The position numbers and the translations under genes are program-made. Shown here piece by piece: positions 1 through 6,735 of a stretch of 15,445 bases of DNA (positions within the stretch are counted from its first letter, which is position 1; each line of letters opens with the position of its first letter). The notes below the pieces were generated by a model. That model ran no database searches. It saw nothing but the letters and a program-made list of their open reading frames with translations, and was not told where the DNA came from. The stretch comes from JAQGMV01 sp046597455. Its GTDB lineage: Bacteria; Pseudomonadota; Gammaproteobacteria; Burkholderiales; SG8-41. The stretch covers positions 1 through 15,445 of the forward strand of contig JBKJKJ010000149.1 of NCBI GenBank assembly GCA_046597455.1. Reading direction: 5' to 3'.

Positions 1-171
1 ATTCGATCGGGACTTGAGTGCGACGACGACGGCGTCGCACTCGGGCAGCTTCAGCTCGCCGCCCGGCACGCCGAGCAGCACCACGGTGCACATACCCTGA
101 CGGGTCAGGGTGTTCGCGAGGTCGGTGGCCCCGGTGAAATCGTCTGCGATGCAGCCCAGCATAGGAGACAT
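1..171 (-). CDS. DUF1537 / OtnK-type four-carbon acid sugar kinase, N-terminal part (cut by window edge)
   Basis: Only the first 57 codons are present; the family is normally about 400-430 residues, so the rest lies left of base 1. The visible segment holds the family's N-terminal signature CIADDFTGATDLA (about residues 7-19 from the first ATG), followed by a hydrophobic strand VVLLGVP. Family knowledge: these ATP-dependent kinases phosphorylate C4 sugar acids such as 3-oxo-tetronate (OtnK) or threonate/erythronate (DtnK). Which substrate applies here cannot be decided from 57 residues. Two ATGs compete as start, at 171 and 162. The second begins MLGCIADD, closer to how these proteins usually start, and neither has a strong ribosome binding site. 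The gene follows the receptor at 212-1192 after 40 bp on the same strand, so the two are probably co-transcribed. Confidence 0.8.
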   Translation of the reverse strand, partial: MSPMLGCIADDFTGATDLANTLTRQGMCTVVLLGVPGGELKLPECDAVVVALKSRSN

Positions 172-211
172 CGTGCTTAACCCCGTATAGCGCAGCCCGC
201 CGCGCGCTAGT

Positions 212-1192
212 CTAGTCCGTGCGAATTTTCGCGGCGTTCGCGACTTTGGTGAACTTCGCCAGGTCGGTCTTGAATATCGCAGCAGTCTCATCGGTGGTGC
301 TGCCGACGACCTCCGCACCCAGCGCCGCGAGCTTCTCCTTCACGTCGGGGAGTGCGAGCGCTTTCACCATCTCCTGATTGAGCCGCTGGACGATATCGCG
401 CGGCGTCTTGACGGGCGCAACCGCGCCATACCACGTGCTCATCACGTAGCCGGGGATCGTTTCTCCGATCGTGGGCACGTCCGGCAGCACCGCCGCCCGT
501 TTCGCCGTCGTGACCGCGATCGCCCGCACGCGATGCGACTGGATGTGCGGGAGGATCGGCGGCATGGTGCTGAAGCTCGAGATGACATGGCCCGCGACCA
601 GATCGATTGCGATCGGACCGCCACCCTTGTACGGCACCGGGAGCAGATCGGTCTTCGTCATCATCTTGAACATCTCGCCGGCGAAATGCTCGGGGCTGCC
701 GACGCCCGATGTGGCGTACGTGAGCTCACCCGGTTTCGACTTCGCGAGCGCAATGTATTCCTTCACCGTGCGGGCCGGCAGCGCCGGATTGGCCGCGAGC
801 ACCTGGGGGACACTCGACACCACGGTGATCGGCGTGAGATCGCGCTCGATGTCGTAGCCCAGGTTCTTGTATACCGGCTTGCTCATGATGTGGGCGACCG
901 ACATGAAGAGCAACGTATAGCCGTCGCCGGGAGCATCGGCGGCCAACTTGGCGGCGAGATTCGCGTTGGCGCCCGGCCGGTTGTCGACGATGAACTGCTG
1001 CTTCATGCTGTCGGTGAGCTTCGCCGCGATCACGCGCGCCATGATGTCGGTGCCGCCGCCCGGCGCAAACCCGACGAGAATTCGAACCGGCTTGGTGGGA
1101 TAGGTCTGCGCACAGGCCGAGCCCTGAAACCCAGCCAGCGCCGCTGCCAGCGCCGCCGTCATTACCGTCAGATTCCTTCGTGAAACGCTCAT
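212..1192 (-). CDS. Bug/TctC-family tripartite tricarboxylate transporter substrate-binding receptor (copy 1)
   Basis: This is a 326-residue periplasmic solute receptor, the usual length for the family. An N-terminal signal peptide (basic MSVSRRN, an Ala/Leu-rich core, cleavage probably after the Ala of ACA at residue 28) precedes the mature start YPTKPVRILVGFAPGGGTD at 31-49. The Gly-rich loop and the VDNRPGANANLAA segment (69-81) are the two ligand-cradling motifs of Bug proteins. Family knowledge: such receptors bind carboxylates or other small organic acids and pass them to TctA/TctB, which are absent here. The start is supported by an AGGAGGAT Shine-Dalgarno five bases upstream. The gene diverges from the dehydrogenase at 1309 and lies 40 bp ahead of the sugar-acid kinase, so the ligand may be a C4 hydroxy acid; that is inference. 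Confidence 0.93.
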   Translation of the reverse strand: MSVSRRNLTVMTAALAAALAGFQGSACAQTYPTKPVRILVGFAPGGGTDIMARVIAAKLTDSMKQQFIVDNRPGANANLAAKLAADAPGDGYTLLFMSVAHIMSKPVYKNLGYDIERDLTPITVVSSVPQVLAANPALPARTVKEYIALAKSKPGELTYATSGVGSPEHFAGEMFKMMTKTDLLPVPYKGGGPIAIDLVAGHVISSFSTMPPILPHIQSHRVRAIAVTTAKRAAVLPDVPTIGETIPGYVMSTWYGAVAPVKTPRDIVQRLNQEMVKALALPDVKEKLAALGAEVVGSTTDETAAIFKTDLAKFTKVANAAKIRTD

Positions 1193-1215
1193 CGATCCTC
1201 CTGATTCTCGATCCC

Positions 1216-1267
1216 TATTGTATGGGCGCCGCAGCGTACGGCAGTGTTTTTAAATACAATACTGTAT
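1216..1267. promoter_or_regulatory. Divergent control region with inverted repeats and two TACAAT -10-like hexamers
   Basis: The 116-bp gap between the divergent receptor and dehydrogenase genes contains TATTGTAT (1216-1223) and its exact reverse complement ATACAATA (1254-1261). The right copy overlaps a second dyad, ATACA-N4-TGTAT (1254-1267), which also fits the ATAC-N6-GTAT form of a LysR-type box and resembles GntR-type half-sites. TACAAT reads leftward at 1222-1217 and rightward at 1255-1260, each placed as a possible -10 (25 and 49 bp from the respective start codons). No good -35 hexamer sits at standard spacing, which would fit activator-dependent promoters. The regulator is not encoded in the window. 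The symmetry is seen directly; the role is inferred. Confidence 0.45.
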
Positions 1268-1308
1268 GCGTCACCCCCTCCGCAAACTTCCTTGATCAGG
1301 TTCCCGCA

Positions 1309-2397
1309 ATGAACATACTCGTGCTCCCGGGCGATGACATCGGTCCGGAAATCACTGCTGCGGCACTTTCGGTGCTCGAGCGTGCCAATGCCATCTTTTC
1401 ACTCGGGCTCGAGCTGGACACGCGCGATGTGGGCATGGCCAGCTATCGCAAAACCGGCACGACGCTGCCTGATGCGCTCGTCGAAGACGCGGTCGCGGCC
1501 GACGCCGTGGTGCTCGGACCGTGCGGCATGACCGAGTATCCCCCGCGCGAAGCAGGCGGCATCAACGTGCCCGGCGCGATCCGCAAGCGTCTCGATCTCT
1601 ACGCGAACATTCGTCCCGCGCGCAGCCGGCCGGGGCTCGACAAAGCGCTTCCGGGTCTGGACTGCCTCATCGTGCGCGAGAACACCGAAGGCTTTTATTC
1701 GGACCGCAACATGTTCCTCGGCAGCGGAGAGTTCATGCCGACCGAGGACCTCGCCCTGTCGGTGCGCAAGATCACGGCCAAAGCCTCGAAGCGCATCGCG
1801 CAGGTGGCTTTCGATTACGCCGGGCGCCGCCGCAAGCACGTCACCGCGGTGGGCAAACGCCACGTGCTGCAGCTTTCGGATGGCATCTTCATCAACCAGG
1901 CGACGGCGGTTGCGGAACAATTCCCGCACGTCACGTGGCGCGAGATGGATATCGACGCGATGGCCGCCGACCTCTATACGAGACCCGAGCGCCACGACGT
2001 GATCCTGATCACCAACATGTTCGGTGACGTGCTCTCGAATCTCGCGTGTGCCATGTCGGGCAGCCTCGGGCTGGCCGGTGCGCTGAACGCAGGCGACGAG
2101 CATCTGGTCGCCAACGCCGGACACGGCTCGGCGCCGGATATCGCGGGCAAGGACATCGGCAACCCGTCCGGGCTCATCCTGTCCACGGCGATGCTGCTCG
2201 ATGCGCTCGGCAACCGGCGCAAGCGCGCCGAGCTTACGCAAGCGGGCCAGGCGATCGAGGCTGCGGTCGACGCCGTACTCGCGAACCCGGCGCAGCGCAC
2301 AGCCGACCTCGGCGGCAGGACCGGGACGCGGGCGTTCGGCGCAGCGGTCGTCGCTCAGCTGGAAAAAAGCGCGACGCTTCTCACGCAAACCGCTTAG
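1309..2397 (+). CDS. Isocitrate/isopropylmalate dehydrogenase family oxidative decarboxylase (tartrate dehydrogenase-like)
   Basis: This is a 362-residue beta-decarboxylating dehydrogenase. The start MNILVLPGDDIGPEI is chosen because it matches the family N-terminus; the frame is open upstream to 1180 but that stretch is not family-like. Motifs in order: LPGDDIGPE (6-14), RKRLDLYANIRP (92-103), VRENTEGFY (122-130), GKRHVLQLSDGIF (182-194), DIDAMA (214-219), TNMFGDVLSN (235-244) and GHGSAPDIAGKD (271-282). The Asp-Ile pair at 277-278 aligns with the NAD-specifying pair of isopropylmalate dehydrogenase, so NAD is the likely cofactor. The second metal-ligand Asp of the usual FGDxLSD is Asn244, and the usual KAN after the catalytic Lys is KRH (183-185), so the substrate probably differs from isopropylmalate. 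Family members act on malate, tartrate, isopropylmalate and related 2-hydroxyacids. The next gene starts at the base after the stop codon, so they form an operon. Confidence 0.88.
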   Translation: MNILVLPGDDIGPEITAAALSVLERANAIFSLGLELDTRDVGMASYRKTGTTLPDALVEDAVAADAVVLGPCGMTEYPPREAGGINVPGAIRKRLDLYANIRPARSRPGLDKALPGLDCLIVRENTEGFYSDRNMFLGSGEFMPTEDLALSVRKITAKASKRIAQVAFDYAGRRRKHVTAVGKRHVLQLSDGIFINQATAVAEQFPHVTWREMDIDAMAADLYTRPERHDVILITNMFGDVLSNLACAMSGSLGLAGALNAGDEHLVANAGHGSAPDIAGKDIGNPSGLILSTAMLLDALGNRRKRAELTQAGQAIEAAVDAVLANPAQRTADLGGRTGTRAFGAAVVAQLEKSATLLTQTA

Positions 2398-3063
2398 ATG
2401 GCCATGCAATCACCTCGCATCGCCCTTGTTCACGCCACGCCCGTCGCAATCGAGCCCATCGTGACGGCGTTCAAGCGCCTGTGGCCCGCCGCCCGCACCA
2501 CCAATCTGCTCGAAGATTCGCTTGCGCTCGACCACGCAGCGAACGGGCGGCTCACCGATGAAATGGTCGAGCGCTTCGTGACACTGGCCCAATACGTCCG
2601 CGGCTGCGGCGCGGACGCGATCCTGTTCACCTGCTCCGCATTCGGCCCCGCGATCGAAGCCGCCCGCGCAGCGCTCGACGTCCCGGTGCTCAAGCCCAAC
2701 GAAGCGATGCTCGACGAAGCGCTCGAGGCAGGAACCCATATCGGTCTCATCGCGACATTCGAGCCCAGCATTCCGGCGCTGAAGGCCGAGCTCGAAGACC
2801 TCGCCCGGCAACGCGGCATCACGCTTTCGATACAGACCCGCGCCGTGCCGGCAGCGCTCGCGGCGCTGCACGACGGCCAGCCCGCCGAGCACGATCGCCT
2901 CATCGCCGCCGCTGCTGCAGAGCTCGAAGGATGCGAAGCGATCATCCTGGGACAGTTCTCCATGGCGAGCGCGGCTGACTCCATTCCGCGCAGCAACAGG
3001 CGAAGAGTGCTCACCAGCCCGGCTTCCGCCGTCATGCGGCTGAAGCAAACCTTCGGCGACTGA
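2398..3063 (+). CDS. Asp/Glu racemase superfamily protein with one catalytic cysteine (Cys79; Gln186 at the second site)
   Basis: This is a 221-residue cytosolic protein of the aspartate/glutamate/hydantoin racemase and arylmalonate decarboxylase superfamily. The first half carries the nucleophile motif ILFTCSAFGPAIEAAR, with Cys79 as the first catalytic position. In the second half the usual LGCxGM motif is replaced by ILGQFSMA (183-190), so Gln186 stands where the second catalytic Cys would be. Family knowledge: two-base racemases need both cysteines, while decarboxylases and isomerases of the fold use one. The enzyme may therefore be a decarboxylase, isomerase or non-racemising hydrolase; this is inference. 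ATG 2398 directly follows the TAG of the dehydrogenase, so expression is probably translationally coupled; a second in-frame ATG lies at 2404. No Shine-Dalgarno is evident. Confidence 0.8.
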   Translation: MAMQSPRIALVHATPVAIEPIVTAFKRLWPAARTTNLLEDSLALDHAANGRLTDEMVERFVTLAQYVRGCGADAILFTCSAFGPAIEAARAALDVPVLKPNEAMLDEALEAGTHIGLIATFEPSIPALKAELEDLARQRGITLSIQTRAVPAALAALHDGQPAEHDRLIAAAAAELEGCEAIILGQFSMASAADSIPRSNRRRVLTSPASAVMRLKQTFGD

Positions 3064-3130
3064 CCGGCGAAGCAGGCAGATTTACTCCGGCGCCTTTACA
3101 ATGCGCGCACTTGAAACGGAGAAAAAACCC

Positions 3131-4123
3131 ATGAAGTTTCGCCTCAGCTTCCTCGCCTGCCTCACGGCATTCGCCTGCGCCACCGGTGCCCACGCGCAAG
3201 TCGTCAAAGGCCCGGGGGATTACCCGAACAAGCCCGTGCGCTTGGTCGTCCCGTTCGTCGCCGGCGGGCCCACCGATATCCAGGGCCGCATGCTCGCCGA
3301 AAGACTCAGCCAGCGCTTCGGCCAGCAGGTCATCGTCGACAATCGCGGCGGCGCGAACGGCAACATCGGCATGGAGATCGTTGCGCGAGCCCCTGCGGAC
3401 GGTTACACCCTGGTCATCGCCACGGTCGGCACGTGGGCCGTTAATCCGCATCTCTATAAACTGCCTTTCGATGTCGTGAAAGACTTTTCCCCGATCACGC
3501 AGGTCTCCAGCTCGCCTGGTGTGCTTGTGGTGCACCCGACCGTGAATGCCAAATCGGTCAAGGAGCTCGTCGCCCTCGCGCAGGAAAAACCCGGTGCGCT
3601 GAACTACGGCTCGTCGGGCATTGGCGGCTTCGGGCACATCTCGGGTGAGCTTTTCACCATGCTGACCAAGACGAAGATGACCCACATCCCGTACAAGAGC
3701 TCGGCGCCGTCGCTCACCGACCTGATCAGCGGGCAAATCCAGGTCCTTTTCAACAACACGATCTCGACGGTGCCGCACCTGAAAACCGGCCGGCTGCGCG
3801 CGCTCGCCACGACGGGCGCAAGGCGCTCACCCGCCCTGCCCGATCTGCCGACCGTCGCCGAAGCCGGCGTTCCCGGCTACGAGAACTCCTCGTGGTCAGC
3901 CGTGGCCGGCGGGCCCGGCATGCCCAAACCGCTCGTCGCGCGCCTGAACAAGGATCTGGTCGAGATACTCAAGTCGCCTGAGGTGCAGCAGAAGCACGCG
4001 GAAGTCGGCGCGGAGATCATCGCCAGCACGCCGGAACAGTTCCACACCTATCTCAAGAGCGAGCTGGCGAAGTTCGGCAAGCTCGTGAAAGCGACGGGGA
4101 TCAAGGCCGCGTCTGGCGGTTGA
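3131..4123 (+). CDS. Bug/TctC-family tripartite tricarboxylate transporter substrate-binding receptor (copy 2)
   Basis: This is a 330-residue periplasmic receptor. The signal peptide MKFRLSFLACLTAFACATG ends with AHA (residues 20-22), the likely cleavage site. The mature protein begins near YPNKPVRLVVPFVAGGPTD (31-49), with VDNRGGANGNIG (69-80) as the second binding segment. The start at 3131 is preferred over an upstream in-frame ATG at 3101 because it opens directly into the signal peptide and has GGAGAA upstream. A TACAAT hexamer at 3097-3102 could be a weak internal -10, but no good -35 accompanies it. The gene lies 67 bp after the racemase-like gene and is probably in the same transcription unit. 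It is clearly diverged from the receptors at 212-1192 and 12253-13221, so it is unlikely to be a recent duplicate. Confidence 0.93.
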   Translation: MKFRLSFLACLTAFACATGAHAQVVKGPGDYPNKPVRLVVPFVAGGPTDIQGRMLAERLSQRFGQQVIVDNRGGANGNIGMEIVARAPADGYTLVIATVGTWAVNPHLYKLPFDVVKDFSPITQVSSSPGVLVVHPTVNAKSVKELVALAQEKPGALNYGSSGIGGFGHISGELFTMLTKTKMTHIPYKSSAPSLTDLISGQIQVLFNNTISTVPHLKTGRLRALATTGARRSPALPDLPTVAEAGVPGYENSSWSAVAGGPGMPKPLVARLNKDLVEILKSPEVQQKHAEVGAEIIASTPEQFHTYLKSELAKFGKLVKATGIKAASGG

Positions 4124-4227
4124 GCGTTCGATCGCGCGAACGGGCTGAGCCGCGCGGCGCCTCGATACGCACGTATCGGCTGGACACGTCGGAATGGTCC
4201 GCCGATCGCGCGGGAACGGAGAGCTTC

Positions 4228-4638
4228 ATGAACAGCGCCGCCTGGTACTCCCGGTTTGCAAAGGCGGCCGCACATTTCTGCGGCCGCCCTCGCGTATTCT
4301 CCCTGGCGGTCGCCGTCATCGTCGTGTGGATCATCACCGGCCCGATGTTCGGCTTCAGCGATACCTGGCAGCTCGTCATCAACACCGGCACGACCATCGT
4401 CACCTTCCTGATGGTGTTTCTGATTCAGAATACCCAGAACCGCGACACCGAGGCCATCCAGGTCAAGCTCGATGAGCTGATCCGCGCGACCCAGGGTGCA
4501 CACAATGCCCTGCTCGATCTGGAGGAACTCGAAGAAGAAAGCCTCGACGCTTTCAGAACGAAATACCAGGCGCTTGCGGCTGCGGCACGCAAGGATCTCG
4601 GCCAGGGCAATCAGGACACGGGCACGCCCGAGCCGTGA
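4228..4638 (+). CDS. Low-affinity iron permease family small membrane protein
   Basis: This is a 136-residue inner-membrane protein. Two hydrophobic helices span about residues 23-40 (FSLAVAVIVVWIITGPM) and 47-67, followed by the strongly conserved-looking NTQNRD segment (68-73) and a charged, Glu-rich cytoplasmic tail (about 91-112), which probably forms a helix or coiled coil. This layout matches the bacterial low-affinity iron permease family (Pfam PF04120), recognised from memory. Iron transport by the short bacterial members is an annotation by homology to yeast Fet4 and is not established. ATG 4228 is chosen because CGGAGA lies just upstream. A TTG at 4121 would add 36 polar residues and overlap the preceding stop codon. 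No functional link to the flanking catabolic genes is visible. Confidence 0.75.
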   Translation: MNSAAWYSRFAKAAAHFCGRPRVFSLAVAVIVVWIITGPMFGFSDTWQLVINTGTTIVTFLMVFLIQNTQNRDTEAIQVKLDELIRATQGAHNALLDLEELEEESLDAFRTKYQALAAAARKDLGQGNQDTGTPEP

Positions 4639-4680
4639 GCCGGACGCGGACACAATTCGATGAATAGCGACCTGACTCAT

Positions 4681-4821
4681 AAGTTCGCTTCAAATTCCGT
4701 TCGTCCTGAGCTAGGCAACGGGTGCCGAAGTCGAAGGATGAACGACAAACAACGCCTTTCATGCTTCGACTTCACAGTGTTACGCTCAGCACGAACGGAA
4801 GGCGAAATATGATGCGAACTT
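4681..4821. repeat. Long imperfect palindromic intergenic element (REP/BIME-like)
   Basis: Most of the 225-bp gap between the genes ending at 4638 and starting at 4864 folds as one long imperfect inverted repeat. Outer arms are AAGTTCGC (4681-4688) and GCGAACTT (4814-4821). Next come TTCCGTTCGT (4695-4704) with ACGAACGGAA (4791-4800), CTGAGC (4706-4711) with GCTCAG (4784-4789), and GAAGTCGAAG (4727-4736) with CTTCGACTTC (4764-4773). The CGTTCGTCCTGAGC...GTCGAAGGATGAACG unit recurs at 10839-11074, so it is a dispersed repeat. No coding potential is credible and no T-tract marks it as a simple terminator. Confidence 0.8.
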
Positions 4822-4863
4822 CAGCATCACGACACTGGTTTTCTTCAACGCAGCGCTGAGCCC

Positions 4864-5478
4864 GTGAGCACCACGACGCTAGTCGCCGAGCTGCTGGTCA
4901 TCGGCGTGGGTGCGGCAGTCTGGGTGTGCCTGCTGCTTCTGGCTGCATTCGGCTACGACTGGGTCCCCCTCGAACGCCTCTTTTCGACGACGGCGACCGT
5001 ACCCTTGCTTGCCGTCGTTTATCTCCTCGGCATTGTCACCGATCGCTTTGCCGACGCCGTCCTCGGGCCTTTGTGGGCGAAACAGAACAGGGCACGGGCT
5101 TACGGACCGGACGCGCGTTCCTATGCGGCGGACAAGGCGCTGGTTTTGTCCGATCCGCAATTCTGCAAGCTCTTCGATTACAACAAAAGCCGCCAGCGCA
5201 TCTGTCGCGGCTGGGCGTTCAACTCGCTGGCGATCCTGATTTCGCTGCACGCCTTTTTGTGGCTGCAGTTCGACCCGGACCCGGTCGTCGTTCGCGTCGC
5301 CCTGCTCGGCTCCCTGCTGCTGCTCGTGCAGGCAGGGGGCTGCTGGGTCGCGGCCCGGCAGCTCAACGCGGTTCAATACCACAAGGTCAGAGAGCAGGCG
5401 GCCATCGTTCGCGCTCGAAGCGGCGCGACCACGCCCGGCGCCTCGACCGGGCTCGGGGAGGCGCCGTCACATTCATGA
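4864..5478 (+). CDS. Unrecognised four-helix membrane protein
   Basis: This is a 204-residue protein of no family I recognise. Hydrophobic segments lie at about 6-29, 44-60, 119-136 and 141-161, giving four probable membrane helices. A charged loop of about 60 residues (61-118) between helices 2 and 3 carries DRFAD, FDYNKSRQRICRGWAFN and several aromatic residues. The C-terminus (about 175-204) is polar and low in complexity. The start is GTG, with only a weak GAG upstream, so the exact N-terminus is uncertain. Codon use is G/C-rich in third position like the neighbours, and the hydrophobic pattern argues for a real gene. It sits between the palindromic element at 4681-4821 and a methyltransferase, with no clear partner. 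Confidence 0.65.
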   Translation: MSTTTLVAELLVIGVGAAVWVCLLLLAAFGYDWVPLERLFSTTATVPLLAVVYLLGIVTDRFADAVLGPLWAKQNRARAYGPDARSYAADKALVLSDPQFCKLFDYNKSRQRICRGWAFNSLAILISLHAFLWLQFDPDPVVVRVALLGSLLLLVQAGGCWVAARQLNAVQYHKVREQAAIVRARSGATTPGASTGLGEAPSHS

Positions 5479-5656
5479 TCCAGCAGCCCGGGACCCAAGA
5501 ATGGCCCCCACCCCAGGTATTCGCCATGGGTCGAGCGGTCCTGTTTTCGTTTTCACCTGTCCCACGGCAGAGTTGCTAGACTGCTGAAAGGACGGTCGCC
5601 AATAACAGGATAAGAACCCGACAACATCTGTTTCGGCCCGCCCGTAAGGGGGGCCT

Positions 5657-6505
5657 ATGAGCTCGCTACATGCGTCGGAGATCCACACCGGAATTCGCTT
5701 TGCCTTCGGCGACAACTGGTCACGATTTTTACGAGTGCTCGACGAGGACCGCATCCATCAGGCGGAACGATCGCTGTGCGAAATGCTGGAAGTCGAAAAT
5801 CTGAACGGAAAACGATTTCTCGACATCGGCTCCGGCAGCGGCCTGTTCAGCCTTGCCGCGCGGCGGCTGGGCGCAACCGTCCATTCTTTCGATTACGATC
5901 CGCGTTCGGTTGCCTGCACCGCAGAACTGCGGCGTCGCTATCTTCCGGATGATGCTCACTGGAAAGTCGAACAGGCTTCGGTGCTCGACCCGGCCTACCT
6001 GAGCAGCCTTGGGCAATGGGACGTCGTGTATTCATGGGGCGTCCTGCACCATACGGGCAACATGAAACAGGCGCTCGCCAATGCCGCGACGCTGGTGTGT
6101 GACGGCGGCGCATTGTTCATTGCCATCTACAACGATCAGGGTCGCGCCAGCGGAACCTGGTTGCGGGTCAAGCAGGCGTACAACCGCCTGCCGATCGCGC
6201 TCAGGTGGCTGATCCTCGGCCCTGCAACACTGCGCCTCTGGGGTCCGACAACGTTGCGCGATCTGGCGACGGGAAGACCGTTTCACACGTGGCGCAATTA
6301 CTCGAGGGAAAGCCAGCGCGGCATGTCGGCGTGGCGAGACGTGGTGGATTGGGTCGGCGGCCTTCCGTTCGAAGTTGCGACACCCGAGCAGATCTTCCGC
6401 TTTTATCGCGATCGGGGTTTCCGGCTCGAGGCGCTCAGGACTGCCGCCGGGGGCCACGCCTGCAACGAATACCTGTTTCGGCAAACCGGGCACGTGTCGC
6501 AATGA
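5657..6505 (+). CDS. Class I SAM-dependent methyltransferase
   Basis: This is a 282-residue soluble protein with a Rossmann methyltransferase core. Motif I is LDIGSGSGLFSLAA (55-68), the SAM-ribose acidic strand is VHSFDYDP (75-82), and WDVVYSWGVLHHTGNM (121-136) forms the post-core segment typical of UbiE/COQ5-like and glycan-associated methyltransferases. The C-terminal part (about 180-260) is rich in Trp and Arg and contains HTWRNYSRESQRGMS, which may shape the acceptor site. The acceptor is unknown; small molecule, lipid and sugar are all possible. The start is well supported by AAGGGGGG upstream. The gene stands alone, with 178 bp before it and 230 bp after it, so it is probably transcribed separately. 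Confidence 0.85.
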   Translation: MSSLHASEIHTGIRFAFGDNWSRFLRVLDEDRIHQAERSLCEMLEVENLNGKRFLDIGSGSGLFSLAARRLGATVHSFDYDPRSVACTAELRRRYLPDDAHWKVEQASVLDPAYLSSLGQWDVVYSWGVLHHTGNMKQALANAATLVCDGGALFIAIYNDQGRASGTWLRVKQAYNRLPIALRWLILGPATLRLWGPTTLRDLATGRPFHTWRNYSRESQRGMSAWRDVVDWVGGLPFEVATPEQIFRFYRDRGFRLEALRTAAGGHACNEYLFRQTGHVSQ

Positions 6506-6591
6506 CACAGTCGGCTGTGAGCCCGACAAAGATCGAGTGCTGAAGCCCGCGAGTCTCGTGTGGCCGCCGTTCGCGCGGGGCTCGGTGGCGC

Positions 6592-6667
6592 GTAACGTTA
6601 GAACCGATAGCAACTTACCGGTGAGTGACGGGCCCGCCCCCGCGCGGGCGGCCGTTGCGAACGTTAC
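6592..6667. repeat. Intergenic inverted repeat with GC-rich core
   Basis: In the 230-bp gap after the methyltransferase, GTAACGTT (6592-6599) is mirrored by AACGTTAC (6660-6667). The space between contains the near-palindrome ACTTACCGGTGAGT (6613-6626) and a GC-rich stretch with CCCGC/GCGGG arms (about 6634-6648). No T-run follows, so a standard terminator is not supported. It may be an operator or an RNA structure. No ORF here is convincing. Confidence 0.35.
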
Positions 6668-6735
6668 TCTCGAAATCACTGATACAGGCCACTCGATGGC
6701 ATTGCCACCGCGGTGCAGAGATCGCCTCGCATAAA

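Noticed and set aside
1399..2409. A 336-codon minus-strand frame opposite the dehydrogenase
   Set aside because: It is a high-GC antisense shadow, rich in Arg, His and Ala, with no domain; the opposite strand carries all dehydrogenase motifs.
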